64,000 nucleotides of DNA from Haliscomenobacter sp040403615 (lineage in GTDB: Bacteria > Bacteroidota > Bacteroidia > Chitinophagales > Saprospiraceae). Within the stretch, counting starts at the first letter, position 1, and each line of letters starts with the position of its first letter. The stretch covers positions 9,484-73,483 of the forward strand of contig NZ_JBBAKG010000028.1 of the NCBI RefSeq assembly GCF_040403615.1, written 5' to 3'. Of this stretch, positions 27,069 through 36,081 are shown piece after piece. The notes under the pieces were generated by a model. That model saw only the letters and a program-made list of their open reading frames with translations, searched no databases and was not told where the DNA came from. Made by a program: the position numbers and the translations under genes.

Positions 27069-28208
27069 TTAATCTGCTTCGTTTATTTCCACAAATCGGC
27101 TTACACTCAAGATGATTCCAAAAGCGATACAGGTAAACAAGGTGGATGTCCCCCCTCGACTCACCATTGGCAGGGTTACCCCTGCAACCGGAATCAAATG
27201 CAATGCTGTAGATATATTGACAAAAGCCTGAGTAATCAACATGATGCCCAGCCCCAGGGCGACCATTGCACCAAATGCTTTGGAGCTTTTGGTTACCAGG
27301 CGCGTAATTCGGAAGAAAAGCACGATGTACATGGATATGACAATGGTACCGCCGATGATACCATACTCTTCACAGAGAATGGCGTAAATAAAATCCGAAT
27401 AAGGCGAAGGCAAGTAATTTCGTTGTATGCTATTGCCGGGGCCTACCCCAAACCATTCACCATTGGCGATGGCAATTTTGGCCTGCTGTACCTGATATCC
27501 TCCGTCAGGGTTGGTCACAAAATCGCGGATTCGCTCTGACCAGGTTTCTACCCGAATAAACCCGGGAAACGCATCTGCTGTAAAAATCAACATGGCAAAT
27601 ACCATCAACCCTAAAATCAGGAGGGCCAAGATAAAACGTACATCAACCCGACCCACAAACATCATCATCAAACAGGTAAAGAACAACAAAACCGCTGTAG
27701 AAAGGTCGGCAGGAGCGATCAATCCACATACGATCAGCACAGGTACGATGATCGGAATGAAAGCAGACTTCCAATCCTTGATGTAGTCCTGTTTGGCCGA
27801 AATTGACCTTGCCACATAGATGACCAGTGCCAGTTTGGCAAAATCAGAGGTTTGAAAAGTCAGGCCGGTAAAAGGAATTTGAATCCAGCGCCGTGCATCG
27901 TTGATGTTCGCACCAAAAAACAGCGTATAGATCAACAAAGGCAAGGTCAGGAAAAAGAGATAGGGCGCTGCGCGGTGAAAGCGCATGTAATTGAAGGTGT
28001 GACAGAGGTAAGTAATCAGCAACCCTCCAAATACAAACACCGTTTGTCGAATCAAAAAGATTTCGGTGTGGCCACCACTTTTTTGGTAGGCCAATGTACC
28101 AGTAGAACTGTACACAACCAATAGCGAGAATACTGCCAAAATTGACAGCACCGCCCAAATGGAACGATCTCCCTGTAATTCAGAACTGATTCTCGCAAAT
28201 ACACTCAT
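27069..28208 (-). CDS. ftsW: SEDS peptidoglycan polymerase FtsW
   Basis: 379-residue polytopic membrane protein with about ten hydrophobic helices, a SEDS glycosyltransferase that polymerises lipid II at the septum with FtsI. Family motifs are INDARRWIQIPFTGLTFQTSD, FAKLALVIYVA, and the late PVAGVTLPMVSRGGTSTL. The N-terminus is short and cytoplasmic (MSVFARISSELQGDR). The gene starts within an unusual long inverted repeat region that separates it from murD. Genomic context (dcw) favours FtsW over RodA. Confidence 0.96.
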   Translation of the reverse strand: MSVFARISSELQGDRSIWAVLSILAVFSLLVVYSSTGTLAYQKSGGHTEIFLIRQTVFVFGGLLITYLCHTFNYMRFHRAAPYLFFLTLPLLIYTLFFGANINDARRWIQIPFTGLTFQTSDFAKLALVIYVARSISAKQDYIKDWKSAFIPIIVPVLIVCGLIAPADLSTAVLLFFTCLMMMFVGRVDVRFILALLILGLMVFAMLIFTADAFPGFIRVETWSERIRDFVTNPDGGYQVQQAKIAIANGEWFGVGPGNSIQRNYLPSPYSDFIYAILCEEYGIIGGTIVISMYIVLFFRITRLVTKSSKAFGAMVALGLGIMLITQAFVNISTALHLIPVAGVTLPMVSRGGTSTLFTCIAFGIILSVSRFVEINEAD

Positions 28209-28211
28209 AAT

Positions 28212-28277
28212 AGTTATGAATTATGAGTTATGAATTATGAGAGAGTGTTCATAACTCATAACTCATAATTCATAACT
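28212..28277. repeat. 28-bp inverted repeat between murD and ftsW, built of short tandem units
   Basis: Left arm 28212-28239 and right arm 28250-28277 are complementary at 27 of 28 positions, with a 10-base centre. Each arm consists of GTTATGA/ATTATGA-type heptamers repeated in tandem. The murD stop codon (28270-28272) lies inside the right arm. Confidence 0.85.
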
Positions 28278-29586
28278 CCAAGACTGCGGCTTTAAATTGG
28301 TTGCCTCGGTCTTCGTAGTTTTGAAATAAATCGAAACTGGCACATGCTGGCGAAAGCAAAACAGTATCTCCGGTACTTGCAAACTGCGCTGCCCTTTGAA
28401 CTGCTTCCACCGCACTCCTGGTTTCTACGATATTTTCTACCATTCCACTGAAAGTTTGCAAAATCTTGCTGTTGTCCAAGCCCATACAAACGATGGCTTT
28501 GACTTTGGCTTTGACAAAATCGAGCAGCGGCGCATAATCATTGCCTTTGTCTTGACCGCCTACAATCCAAACCGTAGGTTGGGTCATGGCTTCGAGTGCA
28601 TAAAACACCGAATCGACATTGGTGGCCTTGCTGTCATTGATGTAGTTGACACCATTTACAGTAGCCACTTTTTCGAGTCGGTGTGGTGCATTCACAAAAG
28701 TATTCAAGCCTTCTTGAATAACTTTTGGTGCAATTCCGATCTGTAGCGCTGTCTGCACCGCAAAGAGTGCATTCATGTAATTGTGCCGCCCCATCAGTGG
28801 AGTCGTACTCATTTCAAAATTAAACCCGCCAACGTTGAGGCGTGTCCCTTCCGTCATTTGGAAGGATAAGGATATTGTTTTGGCCAGGGTCGGGTAATTT
28901 TCCCTCAACGCTCCCAAAATGGGATCATCAGCATTGTAGAGAAAAGTATCCGTTGCCTCTTGAGCCTTGATGATGTTGAACTTTGCCGCCGCGTACTTTT
29001 CCAGTTGGTACTCGTAACGATCCAAATGATCGGGGGTAATGTTCAACAACATGGCTATATCCGGGCGGTATTCCTGGATGCCTTCCAACTGAAAACTGCT
29101 GAGTTCCAGTACGTAGAAGGGATAATCCCGCTCGGCAACAATTCGTGCAAAGCTTTTGCCCACATTGCCCCCCATGGCTACATCCTTACCTGCAGTTGCC
29201 AGCAAGTGATAAATGAGATTGGTGGTAGTGGTTTTGCCATTGCTTCCGGTGATGCCGATGGTAAAACTCTGGGTATACCGCGCTGCAAATTCAATTTCGG
29301 AGATTACTGGAAGTCCTTTGCGGTGAATTTCCTGCAAAAGCGGTGCTTTATCAGGAATTCCAGGGCTTTTGATGATCAGGTTCATGGCCAAAATGCGCTC
29401 CTGGTCATGACTGCCTTCTTCAAAAGCGATCCCGTGTTGGTTCAATTCTGCCTTGTAATGCTCCTTGATCTGACCTTTGTCAGATACAAATACTTTGTGG
29501 CCTTTTTGTTTGGCCAATATCGCTGCTCCAACGCCGCTTTCGCCAGCGCCGAGAATGGCAATTTTCAAAATCTGTTCGAGGCCCAT
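28270..29586 (-). CDS. murD: UDP-N-acetylmuramoylalanine-D-glutamate ligase MurD
   Basis: 438-residue Mur ligase adding D-Glu to UDP-MurNAc-L-Ala. The N-terminal Rossmann motif is ILGAGESGVGAAILAKQKG, the ATP loop GITGSNGKTTTTNLIYHLL, and there are ELSSFQLEGI, LNITPDHLDRYEY, NDSKATNVDSVFYALEA and WIVGGQDKGNDYAPL, all typical of MurD. The ATG at 29586 is 4 bp from the mraY stop. Its last codons lie inside a long inverted repeat, so the C-terminus may have been trimmed or extended when that repeat arose; length is still normal. Confidence 0.97.
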   Translation of the reverse strand: MGLEQILKIAILGAGESGVGAAILAKQKGHKVFVSDKGQIKEHYKAELNQHGIAFEEGSHDQERILAMNLIIKSPGIPDKAPLLQEIHRKGLPVISEIEFAARYTQSFTIGITGSNGKTTTTNLIYHLLATAGKDVAMGGNVGKSFARIVAERDYPFYVLELSSFQLEGIQEYRPDIAMLLNITPDHLDRYEYQLEKYAAAKFNIIKAQEATDTFLYNADDPILGALRENYPTLAKTISLSFQMTEGTRLNVGGFNFEMSTTPLMGRHNYMNALFAVQTALQIGIAPKVIQEGLNTFVNAPHRLEKVATVNGVNYINDSKATNVDSVFYALEAMTQPTVWIVGGQDKGNDYAPLLDFVKAKVKAIVCMGLDNSKILQTFSGMVENIVETRSAVEAVQRAAQFASTGDTVLLSPACASFDLFQNYEDRGNQFKAAVLEL

Positions 29587-29590
29587 GGTC

Positions 29591-30856
29591 TTAGCGAGTT
29601 TTAAGGGTAATGATGGTCATTACGGCCAATAAAATTCCGACAATCCAAAAGCGGGTCACGATTTTCACCTCGTGCATCCCTTTTTTCTGATAATGGTGGT
29701 GCAGTGGCGACATCAAGAAAATCCGACGGCCTTCGCCGTATTTTTTCTTGGTGTACTTGAAGTAGCCAACCTGGATGATTACCGACAAGTTTTCTACTAC
29801 AAAAATGCCACACAAGACCGGGATCAATAACTCTTTGCGCAACAAGATGGCCAAGGCAGCGATGATTCCTCCAAGGGTCAAACTTCCGGTATCCCCCATA
29901 AAAACCTGTGCTGGAAAAGCATTGTACCACAAAAACCCAATACAAGCCCCAACCAAACAAGCCGAAAAGACCACCAATTCTTCTGTACCGGGCAAATGCA
30001 GGATATTCAAATAATTGGCCGCAATTGCATTGGACGATACGTAGGCAAAAATGCCCAAGGTTGCTCCAATGATGCCCGAAACTCCGGTTGCCAATCCATC
30101 AACTCCATCGGTCAGGTTGGCCGCATTGGATACCGCAGTGACTACGATGATGATGAATGGAATGTACAACAGCCAAAGCCATTTTTTTCCAGTTGCTTCA
30201 TCACCAGGCATCAGCCAGGCGTAATCCAGGTGGTTGTTTTTCAAAAAAGGAACATTGGTCACGTTGGTCTTGTAGTCGGCTTTTTCGATAGCACCTTCGG
30301 GTGTTTCAATGAAAATGAAACTGCTTACTCGATCTGCTTCGGTTAGGCCTAACTCCTTTGCCGTTTTGGTTTCCATGCGCACTTTAATGTCCCGGTTGAA
30401 CATCATGGCCGTGGCAATGATGATCCCGAGTACAACTTGTCCGATGATTTTGTACCGACCGCTCAAGCCTTCCTTGTTTTTCAGGAACACCTTGATATAG
30501 TCATCCACAAAACCGATGATGGCCATCCAGGAAGTAGTAACCACCATGAGAATAATGTACACATTATCCAGTTTAGACATCAATAAGCAGGGTATCAAAA
30601 TGGCCAGGATGATAATTACTCCACCCATGGTTGGCGTTCCTTTCTTAGACAATTGGCCTTCCAAACCAAGGTCGCGTACCGTTTCTCCAATTTGCTGCTT
30701 TCGCAAATAATTGATGATCCGGCCACCAAGCACCATGGAAATAATCAGAGAAAGAATAATTGCTACTCCAGCCCGGAATGTAATGTACTGAAACAAACCA
30801 GCGCCTGTAAAGTGTCCAAAATTGGCCTGTAGCCAATCGACTAGATTAATCAGCAT
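29591..30856 (-). CDS. mraY: phospho-N-acetylmuramoyl-pentapeptide transferase MraY
   Basis: 421-residue polytopic enzyme making lipid I from UDP-MurNAc-pentapeptide and undecaprenyl phosphate. Motifs: GTPTMGGVIIILAI, the active-site region IIGFVDDYIKVFLKNKEGLSGRYK (quoted in part), NAANLTDGVDGLATG, NAFPAQVFMGDTGSLTLGG and SPLHHHYQKKG. It is about 60 residues longer than the enterobacterial protein because of an insert after the fourth helix region (roughly residues 160-230, SFIFIETPEGAIEKADY), which is common in Bacteroidota MraY. A 162-bp gap upstream contains a -7-like element and may hold a secondary promoter. Confidence 0.97.
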   Translation of the reverse strand: MLINLVDWLQANFGHFTGAGLFQYITFRAGVAIILSLIISMVLGGRIINYLRKQQIGETVRDLGLEGQLSKKGTPTMGGVIIILAILIPCLLMSKLDNVYIILMVVTTSWMAIIGFVDDYIKVFLKNKEGLSGRYKIIGQVVLGIIIATAMMFNRDIKVRMETKTAKELGLTEADRVSSFIFIETPEGAIEKADYKTNVTNVPFLKNNHLDYAWLMPGDEATGKKWLWLLYIPFIIIVVTAVSNAANLTDGVDGLATGVSGIIGATLGIFAYVSSNAIAANYLNILHLPGTEELVVFSACLVGACIGFLWYNAFPAQVFMGDTGSLTLGGIIAALAILLRKELLIPVLCGIFVVENLSVIIQVGYFKYTKKKYGEGRRIFLMSPLHHHYQKKGMHEVKIVTRFWIVGILLAVMTIITLKTR

Positions 30857-30931
30857 AAGTTCGATGATTGTAAGGATCTTGGTTTGAAATCAATCAAACC
30901 AGGCAAACACCCTTTTTTCTTTTCAAAGCCG

Positions 30932-30939
30932 CAAAAATA
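30932..30939 (-). promoter_or_regulatory. candidate -7 element upstream of mraY
   Basis: TATTTTTG on the minus strand fits the Bacteroidota -7 consensus TAnnTTTG, in the only sizeable gap (162 bp) in the first half of the dcw operon, 76 bp upstream of the mraY ATG. No good TTG/TTTG at the -33 distance, so this is tentative. Confidence 0.3.
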
Positions 30940-31018
30940 GAAATTATACCCTGCTTTTTTCCCTTGATGGTACAAGAGTTATCCACAAAACCTCAAAATC
31001 AGCTCTACCTTTGTAGTG

Positions 31019-32500
31019 CTAATGAGAAAATTCTTCTTTTAGAATTTCCTTATCGTCGAAAGGGTGTTTTACCCCTTTGATTTCTTGATACTTTTCGTGC
31101 CCTTTACCCGCAACCAAAACGACATCGCCGGTTTGAGCCAGCCGACATGCCGTACGAATGGCCTCTTTGCGATCCGTAATACTCAATACTTGCTTGCGGG
31201 CCTCGGCAGGAATTCCAGTTTCCATTTCGCGGATGATGGCTTCTGGTTCTTCCGAACGCGGATTGTCGCTGGTCAAAATCACCTGATCGCTGTACTGGCA
31301 AGCCACTTTGGCCATGGTTGGGCGCTTGGTTCGATCCCGATCTCCGCCGCACCCTACCACTGTAAGCACCTTTGAATCGCCTTTGCGCAGCGCCTGAATG
31401 GTTTCCAAAACCTTTTCCAGTGCATCCGGCGTATGGGCGTAATCCACAATGGCGGTTACCTGGCGTTTTTGATCCAACACATAATCGAAGCGGCCTTCAG
31501 CCGCTTTCAGTCGGCTCAATTGGGTAAGTACTTCCACTTTGTCCTGATCGAGCAACACCGCCGTGGCATACACGGCCAGCAAGTTGTAGGCGTTGAATTC
31601 ACCGATCAAGCGTCCGTAAAAATCCTGATTGTCAATGTCCAGGTGCAGCCCCGTTAGGCTGTTTTCAATGATGCGTGCCCGAAATTCGGCCATTTGACGT
31701 AGGCTGTAGCGGTTTATACCGGCAGCCGTATTTTGAGTCATTACCATTCCACGCTTGTCGTCGATGTTGATCAAAGCGAAGGCCTGTTTCGATAGTTGGT
31801 CAAAAAAGCCCTTTTTAGCGCGGATGTAATTGTCAAAAGTCAAATGGTAATCCAGGTGATCATGGGTAATGTTGGTAAAAATAGCGCCTTTGAAATCCAG
31901 CCCGGCAATTCGACCTTGGTCTACTGCGTGAGAGCTTACTTCCATAAAAGCGTAATCACATTCAGCTTCCACCATTTGAGCCAGCAATGCGTTGATGGCA
32001 ACCGCATCTGGCGTTGTATGGGTGGAGGCGATCACCTGGCCGGCAATGCGGTTCTCTACCGTTGATAGCAAACCACATTTATAGCCTAAACCACTAAAAA
32101 GGTCATAGAGCAAAGTAACGGTAGTGGTTTTGCCATTGGTACCCGTCACGCCCACCAGCGTAAGCTGTTGGGAAGGGTGCTCATAAAAAGCCGAGGCGAG
32201 TAAGCCCAAGGCGCGAGCAGAATTAGCAACTTGCACTACCGTAACCTGATCCGGAACGTTTTGCGGGATCGTTTCTACCACCAAAACATTGATGCCTGCT
32301 TGTAGGGCTTGAGGGATAAACTGATGGCCATCCACCTGTACCCCTTTTACCGCAACAAACACTTTATTTGGCCCCGCTTTCCGGGAATCAAAGACAATTT
32401 CATTGATCTCAATATCAGTCGAACCGAGAACCTGCAAGGGTTTTACTGCCTGCAAGAGTGATTTCAAGGTATGTTTCGTCTGTTCCATATCTGTACTCAT
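31019..32500 (-). CDS. murE: UDP-MurNAc-tripeptide synthetase MurE (meso-diaminopimelate-adding type)
   Basis: 493-residue Mur ligase that adds the third residue to the stem peptide. The N-terminal motif is IVFDSRKAGPNKVFVAVKG, the ATP loop VGVTGTNGKTTTVTLLYDL (about 116-134), and there are SSHAVDQGRI, THDHLDYHLTF and VDYAHTPDALE. The amino-acid selector is DNPR (412-415), the motif associated with meso-diaminopimelate rather than lysine, so a DAP-type peptidoglycan is predicted. The ATG at 32500 overlaps the ftsI stop by four bases (ATGA). Normal length. Confidence 0.97.
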   Translation of the reverse strand: MSTDMEQTKHTLKSLLQAVKPLQVLGSTDIEINEIVFDSRKAGPNKVFVAVKGVQVDGHQFIPQALQAGINVLVVETIPQNVPDQVTVVQVANSARALGLLASAFYEHPSQQLTLVGVTGTNGKTTTVTLLYDLFSGLGYKCGLLSTVENRIAGQVIASTHTTPDAVAINALLAQMVEAECDYAFMEVSSHAVDQGRIAGLDFKGAIFTNITHDHLDYHLTFDNYIRAKKGFFDQLSKQAFALINIDDKRGMVMTQNTAAGINRYSLRQMAEFRARIIENSLTGLHLDIDNQDFYGRLIGEFNAYNLLAVYATAVLLDQDKVEVLTQLSRLKAAEGRFDYVLDQKRQVTAIVDYAHTPDALEKVLETIQALRKGDSKVLTVVGCGGDRDRTKRPTMAKVACQYSDQVILTSDNPRSEEPEAIIREMETGIPAEARKQVLSITDRKEAIRTACRLAQTGDVVLVAGKGHEKYQEIKGVKHPFDDKEILKEEFSH

Positions 32501-34626
32501 CTCAAGGTGATTGAAATGGTTTGCCCCCTCACTTTAGCGCTGGGAGGTACAGATTGACTGATGACTTTGCCTACTCCATTGAGTCGCACTTTCAGTCCGG
32601 CATTTTCCAAGCTGTACAAAGCATCGCGTAAGGTCATGCCCAATACATTAGGTACTGTTCGCTCAGCAATGGTTCGATTTTGGAACAAAATCGAATCTGC
32701 ATGGGTACGCATTACGGCCATTTCGGTTCCGGGACGGCCATAAAATGGCAAATCCAGGTATTTCAATGCAGTACGCAAATCTGCTGAAGCACCTACATCC
32801 AGACCAGGCAATTCCTCATTTTTCATCACAGGCCGCACCGCAAGATTGAGTGGCGTTTGATGATTAGAACCTGAAGCCATAATCTTGTCCGATATTTCCC
32901 GAAAAATAGGGCCGGCTACATCTGAACCGTAAAAGCCTGCTTTTCGTGGCCGGTGAATCACCACTATACAAGAGTACCTTGGCTTTTCCGCAGGAAAATA
33001 TCCTACAAAAGATGCCCGGTAACCACCAATCTTTATGTTTTTGCCACTGCGTTTGTAGTTGATCTGCGCGGTTCCAGTTTTGCCTGCAAAATTATACGCA
33101 TCCGTGTGCAGCTTCCGAGCTGTACCGTCATTGACGACTCCTTCCAACAACTGGCGAATCCGTTGGATCGAGCGTTCAGAAGCGATTCTTTTTTTGACAA
33201 TTACCGGTGAAAATTCATCCAGTACCTCTCCATAATGTTGCGTTGCCGAAACCAAATAGGGTTTCATCATTACGCCGTTGTTGGCTATTGAGTTGTAGAA
33301 ACTCAACAGTTGCAATGGAGTGATGCGCATTTCGTATCCGTGGGCAATCCAGGGTAAGGAAATACCGCTCCAGGTCTCGCTGAATGCCTCCTTCAAATAA
33401 GGATTGGCTTCGCCTTCAATTTCAATGCCCGAAGGCAGGTGTAAACTGAACTGCTTGAGTCGGCGGATGAATCGATCCGGGCCATTGCCTGTACCATAAT
33501 AGCGTTGTGCCAACCCCGCAACCCCTACGTTAGAGGAAATTTCAAAAGCTCTTTGGATCGAAATGGTATCCAACCCATTGCTTTCTGGGGATGAATCGAC
33601 CATGAGCTGTTCAAAAAATTGCGCTTTACCGTGGTGGATATCGATAGAATCTTCCAACTTGATCACGCCATCTTCCAAAAGCGCCAACATGGTAGCCGTT
33701 TTGAAAGTAGACCCCGGTTCAACCGAAGAACCTATTGCGTAATTGAATGACTCCCACCAGCCCGTTTCGCCTCGCCCTAAATTGGCAATGGCACGTACTG
33801 CGCCTGTTTTCACATCCATGACTACGGCCGTACCCCATTCTGCATCGTGGGCATTCATGCCGCGCAGCAGGGCATTTTCAGCAATGTCCTGAATGTTTAC
33901 ATCTATGGTAGTGACCACATCATCGCCACTCTTGGGATCCATTGCGGTTAAATCTTCGAGGGGCAACCAAATATCTTTTTTGGCATCCACCCGAATCATC
34001 ATTTGTCCGCCAGGTTCTCCGCGTAAAATGGAATCCATGGCGCCTTCGATTCCCACTGGCTTTGCGCTTTCCCGCACATATCCGATGGTACGTTGGGCCA
34101 GCAACCCAAATGGACGGCGGCGTTCATTGCGTTGTTCTACGATCAGCCCGCCTCTAAAGCGCCCTTTGCTGAATAAGGGAAATTGCTCGATGCGCGCTTT
34201 TTCAACGAACGTCGCTCCTTTTTTGATCAAAATGTGGCGATTGCTCGAATCAGCTCTGGCACGAATCAAATAGTCTCGCAAACCACCAGGGGTGTAGGTA
34301 TCGTCAACAAAGCTGGCCAGGCAAAAAGACAAAGAATCGATGTGCTCATTGAAATCTTCGGCCTGTGGCGCTACGGGGTCAAAGTACAAATCGAAATAAG
34401 GAATGGAGGTAGACAATACACTTCCATCCATGGCCAAAATATTGCCCCGCTCGGCCTCAATTGCCTTAAAGCGTACGTAATTGTCTTTGCCTCGTTGGCG
34501 CCAGTCTTCGCCTTGCACAATGCTGATGACGATGGTACGGTATACCATAATGACAGAGATCGGTATGAAGATACCGAACAGCAAGAAGTAAATCCGATAG
34601 AGAATTTCGTTCTTGATTTCCATCAT
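32497..34626 (-). CDS. ftsI: septal transpeptidase FtsI (PBP3-type) with C-terminal PASTA domain
   Basis: 709-residue bitopic penicillin-binding protein that cross-links septal peptidoglycan. A membrane helix lies near residues 12-38. The dimerisation domain begins RFKAIEAERGNILAMDG. The transpeptidase domain has SxxK as STFK (306-309, catalytic Ser306), SxN as SSN (364-366) and KTG (516-518). A single PASTA domain occupies about residues 645-709 (TVPNVLGMTLRDALYSLENAG), longer than enterobacterial FtsI but common in Bacteroidota. It starts 41 bp after the ftsL stop and overlaps murE by 4 bp. Confidence 0.96.
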   Translation of the reverse strand: MMEIKNEILYRIYFLLFGIFIPISVIMVYRTIVISIVQGEDWRQRGKDNYVRFKAIEAERGNILAMDGSVLSTSIPYFDLYFDPVAPQAEDFNEHIDSLSFCLASFVDDTYTPGGLRDYLIRARADSSNRHILIKKGATFVEKARIEQFPLFSKGRFRGGLIVEQRNERRRPFGLLAQRTIGYVRESAKPVGIEGAMDSILRGEPGGQMMIRVDAKKDIWLPLEDLTAMDPKSGDDVVTTIDVNIQDIAENALLRGMNAHDAEWGTAVVMDVKTGAVRAIANLGRGETGWWESFNYAIGSSVEPGSTFKTATMLALLEDGVIKLEDSIDIHHGKAQFFEQLMVDSSPESNGLDTISIQRAFEISSNVGVAGLAQRYYGTGNGPDRFIRRLKQFSLHLPSGIEIEGEANPYLKEAFSETWSGISLPWIAHGYEMRITPLQLLSFYNSIANNGVMMKPYLVSATQHYGEVLDEFSPVIVKKRIASERSIQRIRQLLEGVVNDGTARKLHTDAYNFAGKTGTAQINYKRSGKNIKIGGYRASFVGYFPAEKPRYSCIVVIHRPRKAGFYGSDVAGPIFREISDKIMASGSNHQTPLNLAVRPVMKNEELPGLDVGASADLRTALKYLDLPFYGRPGTEMAVMRTHADSILFQNRTIAERTVPNVLGMTLRDALYSLENAGLKVRLNGVGKVISQSVPPSAKVRGQTISITLR

Positions 34627-34667
34627 TTGGTTTTGCAGATTGCCTGGCTATTGCTTTGCAATCGTGG

Positions 34668-34997
34668 TTAATAATCGTTTTTGTCCACTACTACAATGCG
34701 CTTGGGCTGTGTGCCAAACGCTTCGAAGTTTTGATCTTTAAGGCGTTCTGCCAGTTCGGATTGCCTGCTGTTGAACATGTTTTCCGATTCCAGCGTCATG
34801 TATTGCCAGCGCAATTCCCGCAAATCGCGTTGCAAGTGCTGAATCTGGCGAATATTGCTTTCGGCAAAACGGGAGTTGGCAATGTAAATCACCGCCAAAA
34901 AACCTAAAAAAATCACAAAAGACAGGTTTTTAAGGATCAGCTCCGAGGTAAGGAAGCCAAGCTCAAGGTATTGTCCGATGCCTGATTTTTTTGCCAT
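34668..34997 (-). CDS. ftsL: FtsL-like division protein
   Basis: 109-residue small bitopic protein in the usual ftsL position between rsmH and ftsI. The ATG at 34997 (MAKKSGIGQYLEL) is preferred; an upstream in-frame extension would be encoded by REP palindromes. A short cytoplasmic part, one membrane helix (about 26-45, NLSFVIFLGFLAVIYIANS) and a leucine/arginine coiled coil (NIRQIQHLQRDLRELRWQYM) match FtsL/FtsL_2. The family is poorly conserved, so topology and position carry the call. It should join FtsB-like and FtsQ proteins in the divisome. Confidence 0.88.
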   Translation of the reverse strand: MAKKSGIGQYLELGFLTSELILKNLSFVIFLGFLAVIYIANSRFAESNIRQIQHLQRDLRELRWQYMTLESENMFNSRQSELAERLKDQNFEAFGTQPKRIVVVDKNDY

Positions 34998-35008
34998 GTT
35001 TTTTATTT

Positions 35009-35092
35009 GTCGGGGCAACCCTTGCGGTTGCCACGAGGCAACCACGTAGGGTTGCCCTTACGGTTATCTTTTGGGCAACCGCGAGGGTTGCT
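35009..35092. repeat. REP family A cluster between rsmH and ftsL
   Basis: Three units: about 35014-35034 (GGGCAACC / GGTTGCC, five-base centre), 35036-35057 (GGCAACC, centre ACGTAG, GGTTGCCC) and 35073-35091 (GGGCAACC GCGAG GGTTGC). The first two also face each other as a larger inverted repeat. They fill the gap between the two genes. Confidence 0.75.
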
Positions 35093-35093
35093 G

Positions 35094-35990
35094 CTACAGT
35101 TTTACGGCAACGCGCATTTTGGCGCTGCGTGACCGTGGATTCTCCTTTTGTTCAACTTCTCCGGGCAACATGGCTTTCCTGGTAATTACCTCAAAAGGCC
35201 GGGATATGTTGCCGTAGAAATCTTGTTCCATTTGCCCATCCGCTTTGCCCGTTTTCATGAAATTCTTCACCAGTCGGTCTTCAATCGAGTGATAGGCAAT
35301 GACTACCAATCTGCCTCCTGGTTTAAGCACCTGTAGGCATTGTTCCAGGAATTCTTCGAGTGCGCCAACTTCATCGTTTACTTCCATACGCAAGGCTTGA
35401 AAAACCTGTGCCAGGTAACGATTGCGTTGCCCGCGTACTAGGGGATCCAGGATTGCGAGCAAGTCACTGATGCTTCTCAGAGGGCGTACCTGCCGTTCGC
35501 GTACGATGGCCTGCGCCAGAGTACGGGAATTGCGGACTTCACCAAGGGTGCCAAACATGTTTTGCAGTTCGGCTTCGGTGTAGCTGGCCAGAATGTCTGA
35601 CGCGTTGCGCTCTCCCTGCTGGTTCATGCGCATGTCCAAATGGGTGTCAAAACGAAAAGAGAAACCTCGTTCGGCTTCATTTAATTGATGGGAGGAAACG
35701 CCCAGGTCTGCCAGAATTCCATCTACCTCCGTTGAGCCGTGCAAGCGCAAAAACCGGCGTAAGTAGCGAAAATTGTGTGGCACAAAAGTAAACCGTGGAT
35801 CATTTAGGGCGTTGCGCTGCGCATCTTCATCCTGATCAAACCCGAATAGGTGACCTTTTTCACCTAAGGCCTGCAAGATCAATCGGGCGTGCCCTCCACC
35901 TCCAAAAGTAGCGTCGACATAAGTGCCTGCTGCCTGGATGTTTAATGCTTCGATTGATTCTACGGCCAAGACCGGGTTGTGGTATTCCAT
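35094..35990 (-). CDS. rsmH: 16S rRNA (cytosine-1402-N4)-methyltransferase RsmH
   Basis: 298-residue SAM-dependent methyltransferase (formerly MraW) modifying C1402 of 16S rRNA in the P site. Motifs: EYHNPVLAVESIEAL, SAM site TYVDATFGGGGHARLIL, DGILADLGVSSHQLNEAERGF (quoted in part), FRFDTHLDMRMNQ, QVFQALRMEVNDE, and GGRLVVIAYHSIEDRLVKNF. Length is normal. It is the second gene of the cluster, flanked on both sides by different palindrome families in gaps of about 90 bp, where most other junctions in the operon are a few bases. Confidence 0.97.
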   Translation of the reverse strand: MEYHNPVLAVESIEALNIQAAGTYVDATFGGGGHARLILQALGEKGHLFGFDQDEDAQRNALNDPRFTFVPHNFRYLRRFLRLHGSTEVDGILADLGVSSHQLNEAERGFSFRFDTHLDMRMNQQGERNASDILASYTEAELQNMFGTLGEVRNSRTLAQAIVRERQVRPLRSISDLLAILDPLVRGQRNRYLAQVFQALRMEVNDEVGALEEFLEQCLQVLKPGGRLVVIAYHSIEDRLVKNFMKTGKADGQMEQDFYGNISRPFEVITRKAMLPGEVEQKENPRSRSAKMRVAVKL

Positions 35991-36020
35991 TTTTATTTTT
36001 TGCTTACACCTTGCTGGTTT

Positions 36021-36078
36021 CCCACGAATGAATTCGTGGGCTTGATCCTTGCTGCTTGCCCACGGATAAATCCATGGG
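36021..36078. repeat. REP family B pair between mraZ and rsmH
   Basis: Two 20-base palindromes: 36021-36040 (CCCACGAAT, GA, ATTCGTGGG; perfect) and 36059-36078 (CCCACGGAT, AA, ATCCATGGG; one mismatch). The stem ends are constant and the inner bases vary together on both sides. Confidence 0.8.
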
Positions 36079-36081
36079 TTG

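Noticed and set aside
34998..35045. N-terminal extension of the FtsL-like protein
   Set aside because: The extra residues would be encoded by REP palindromes; MAKKSG is a normal start.
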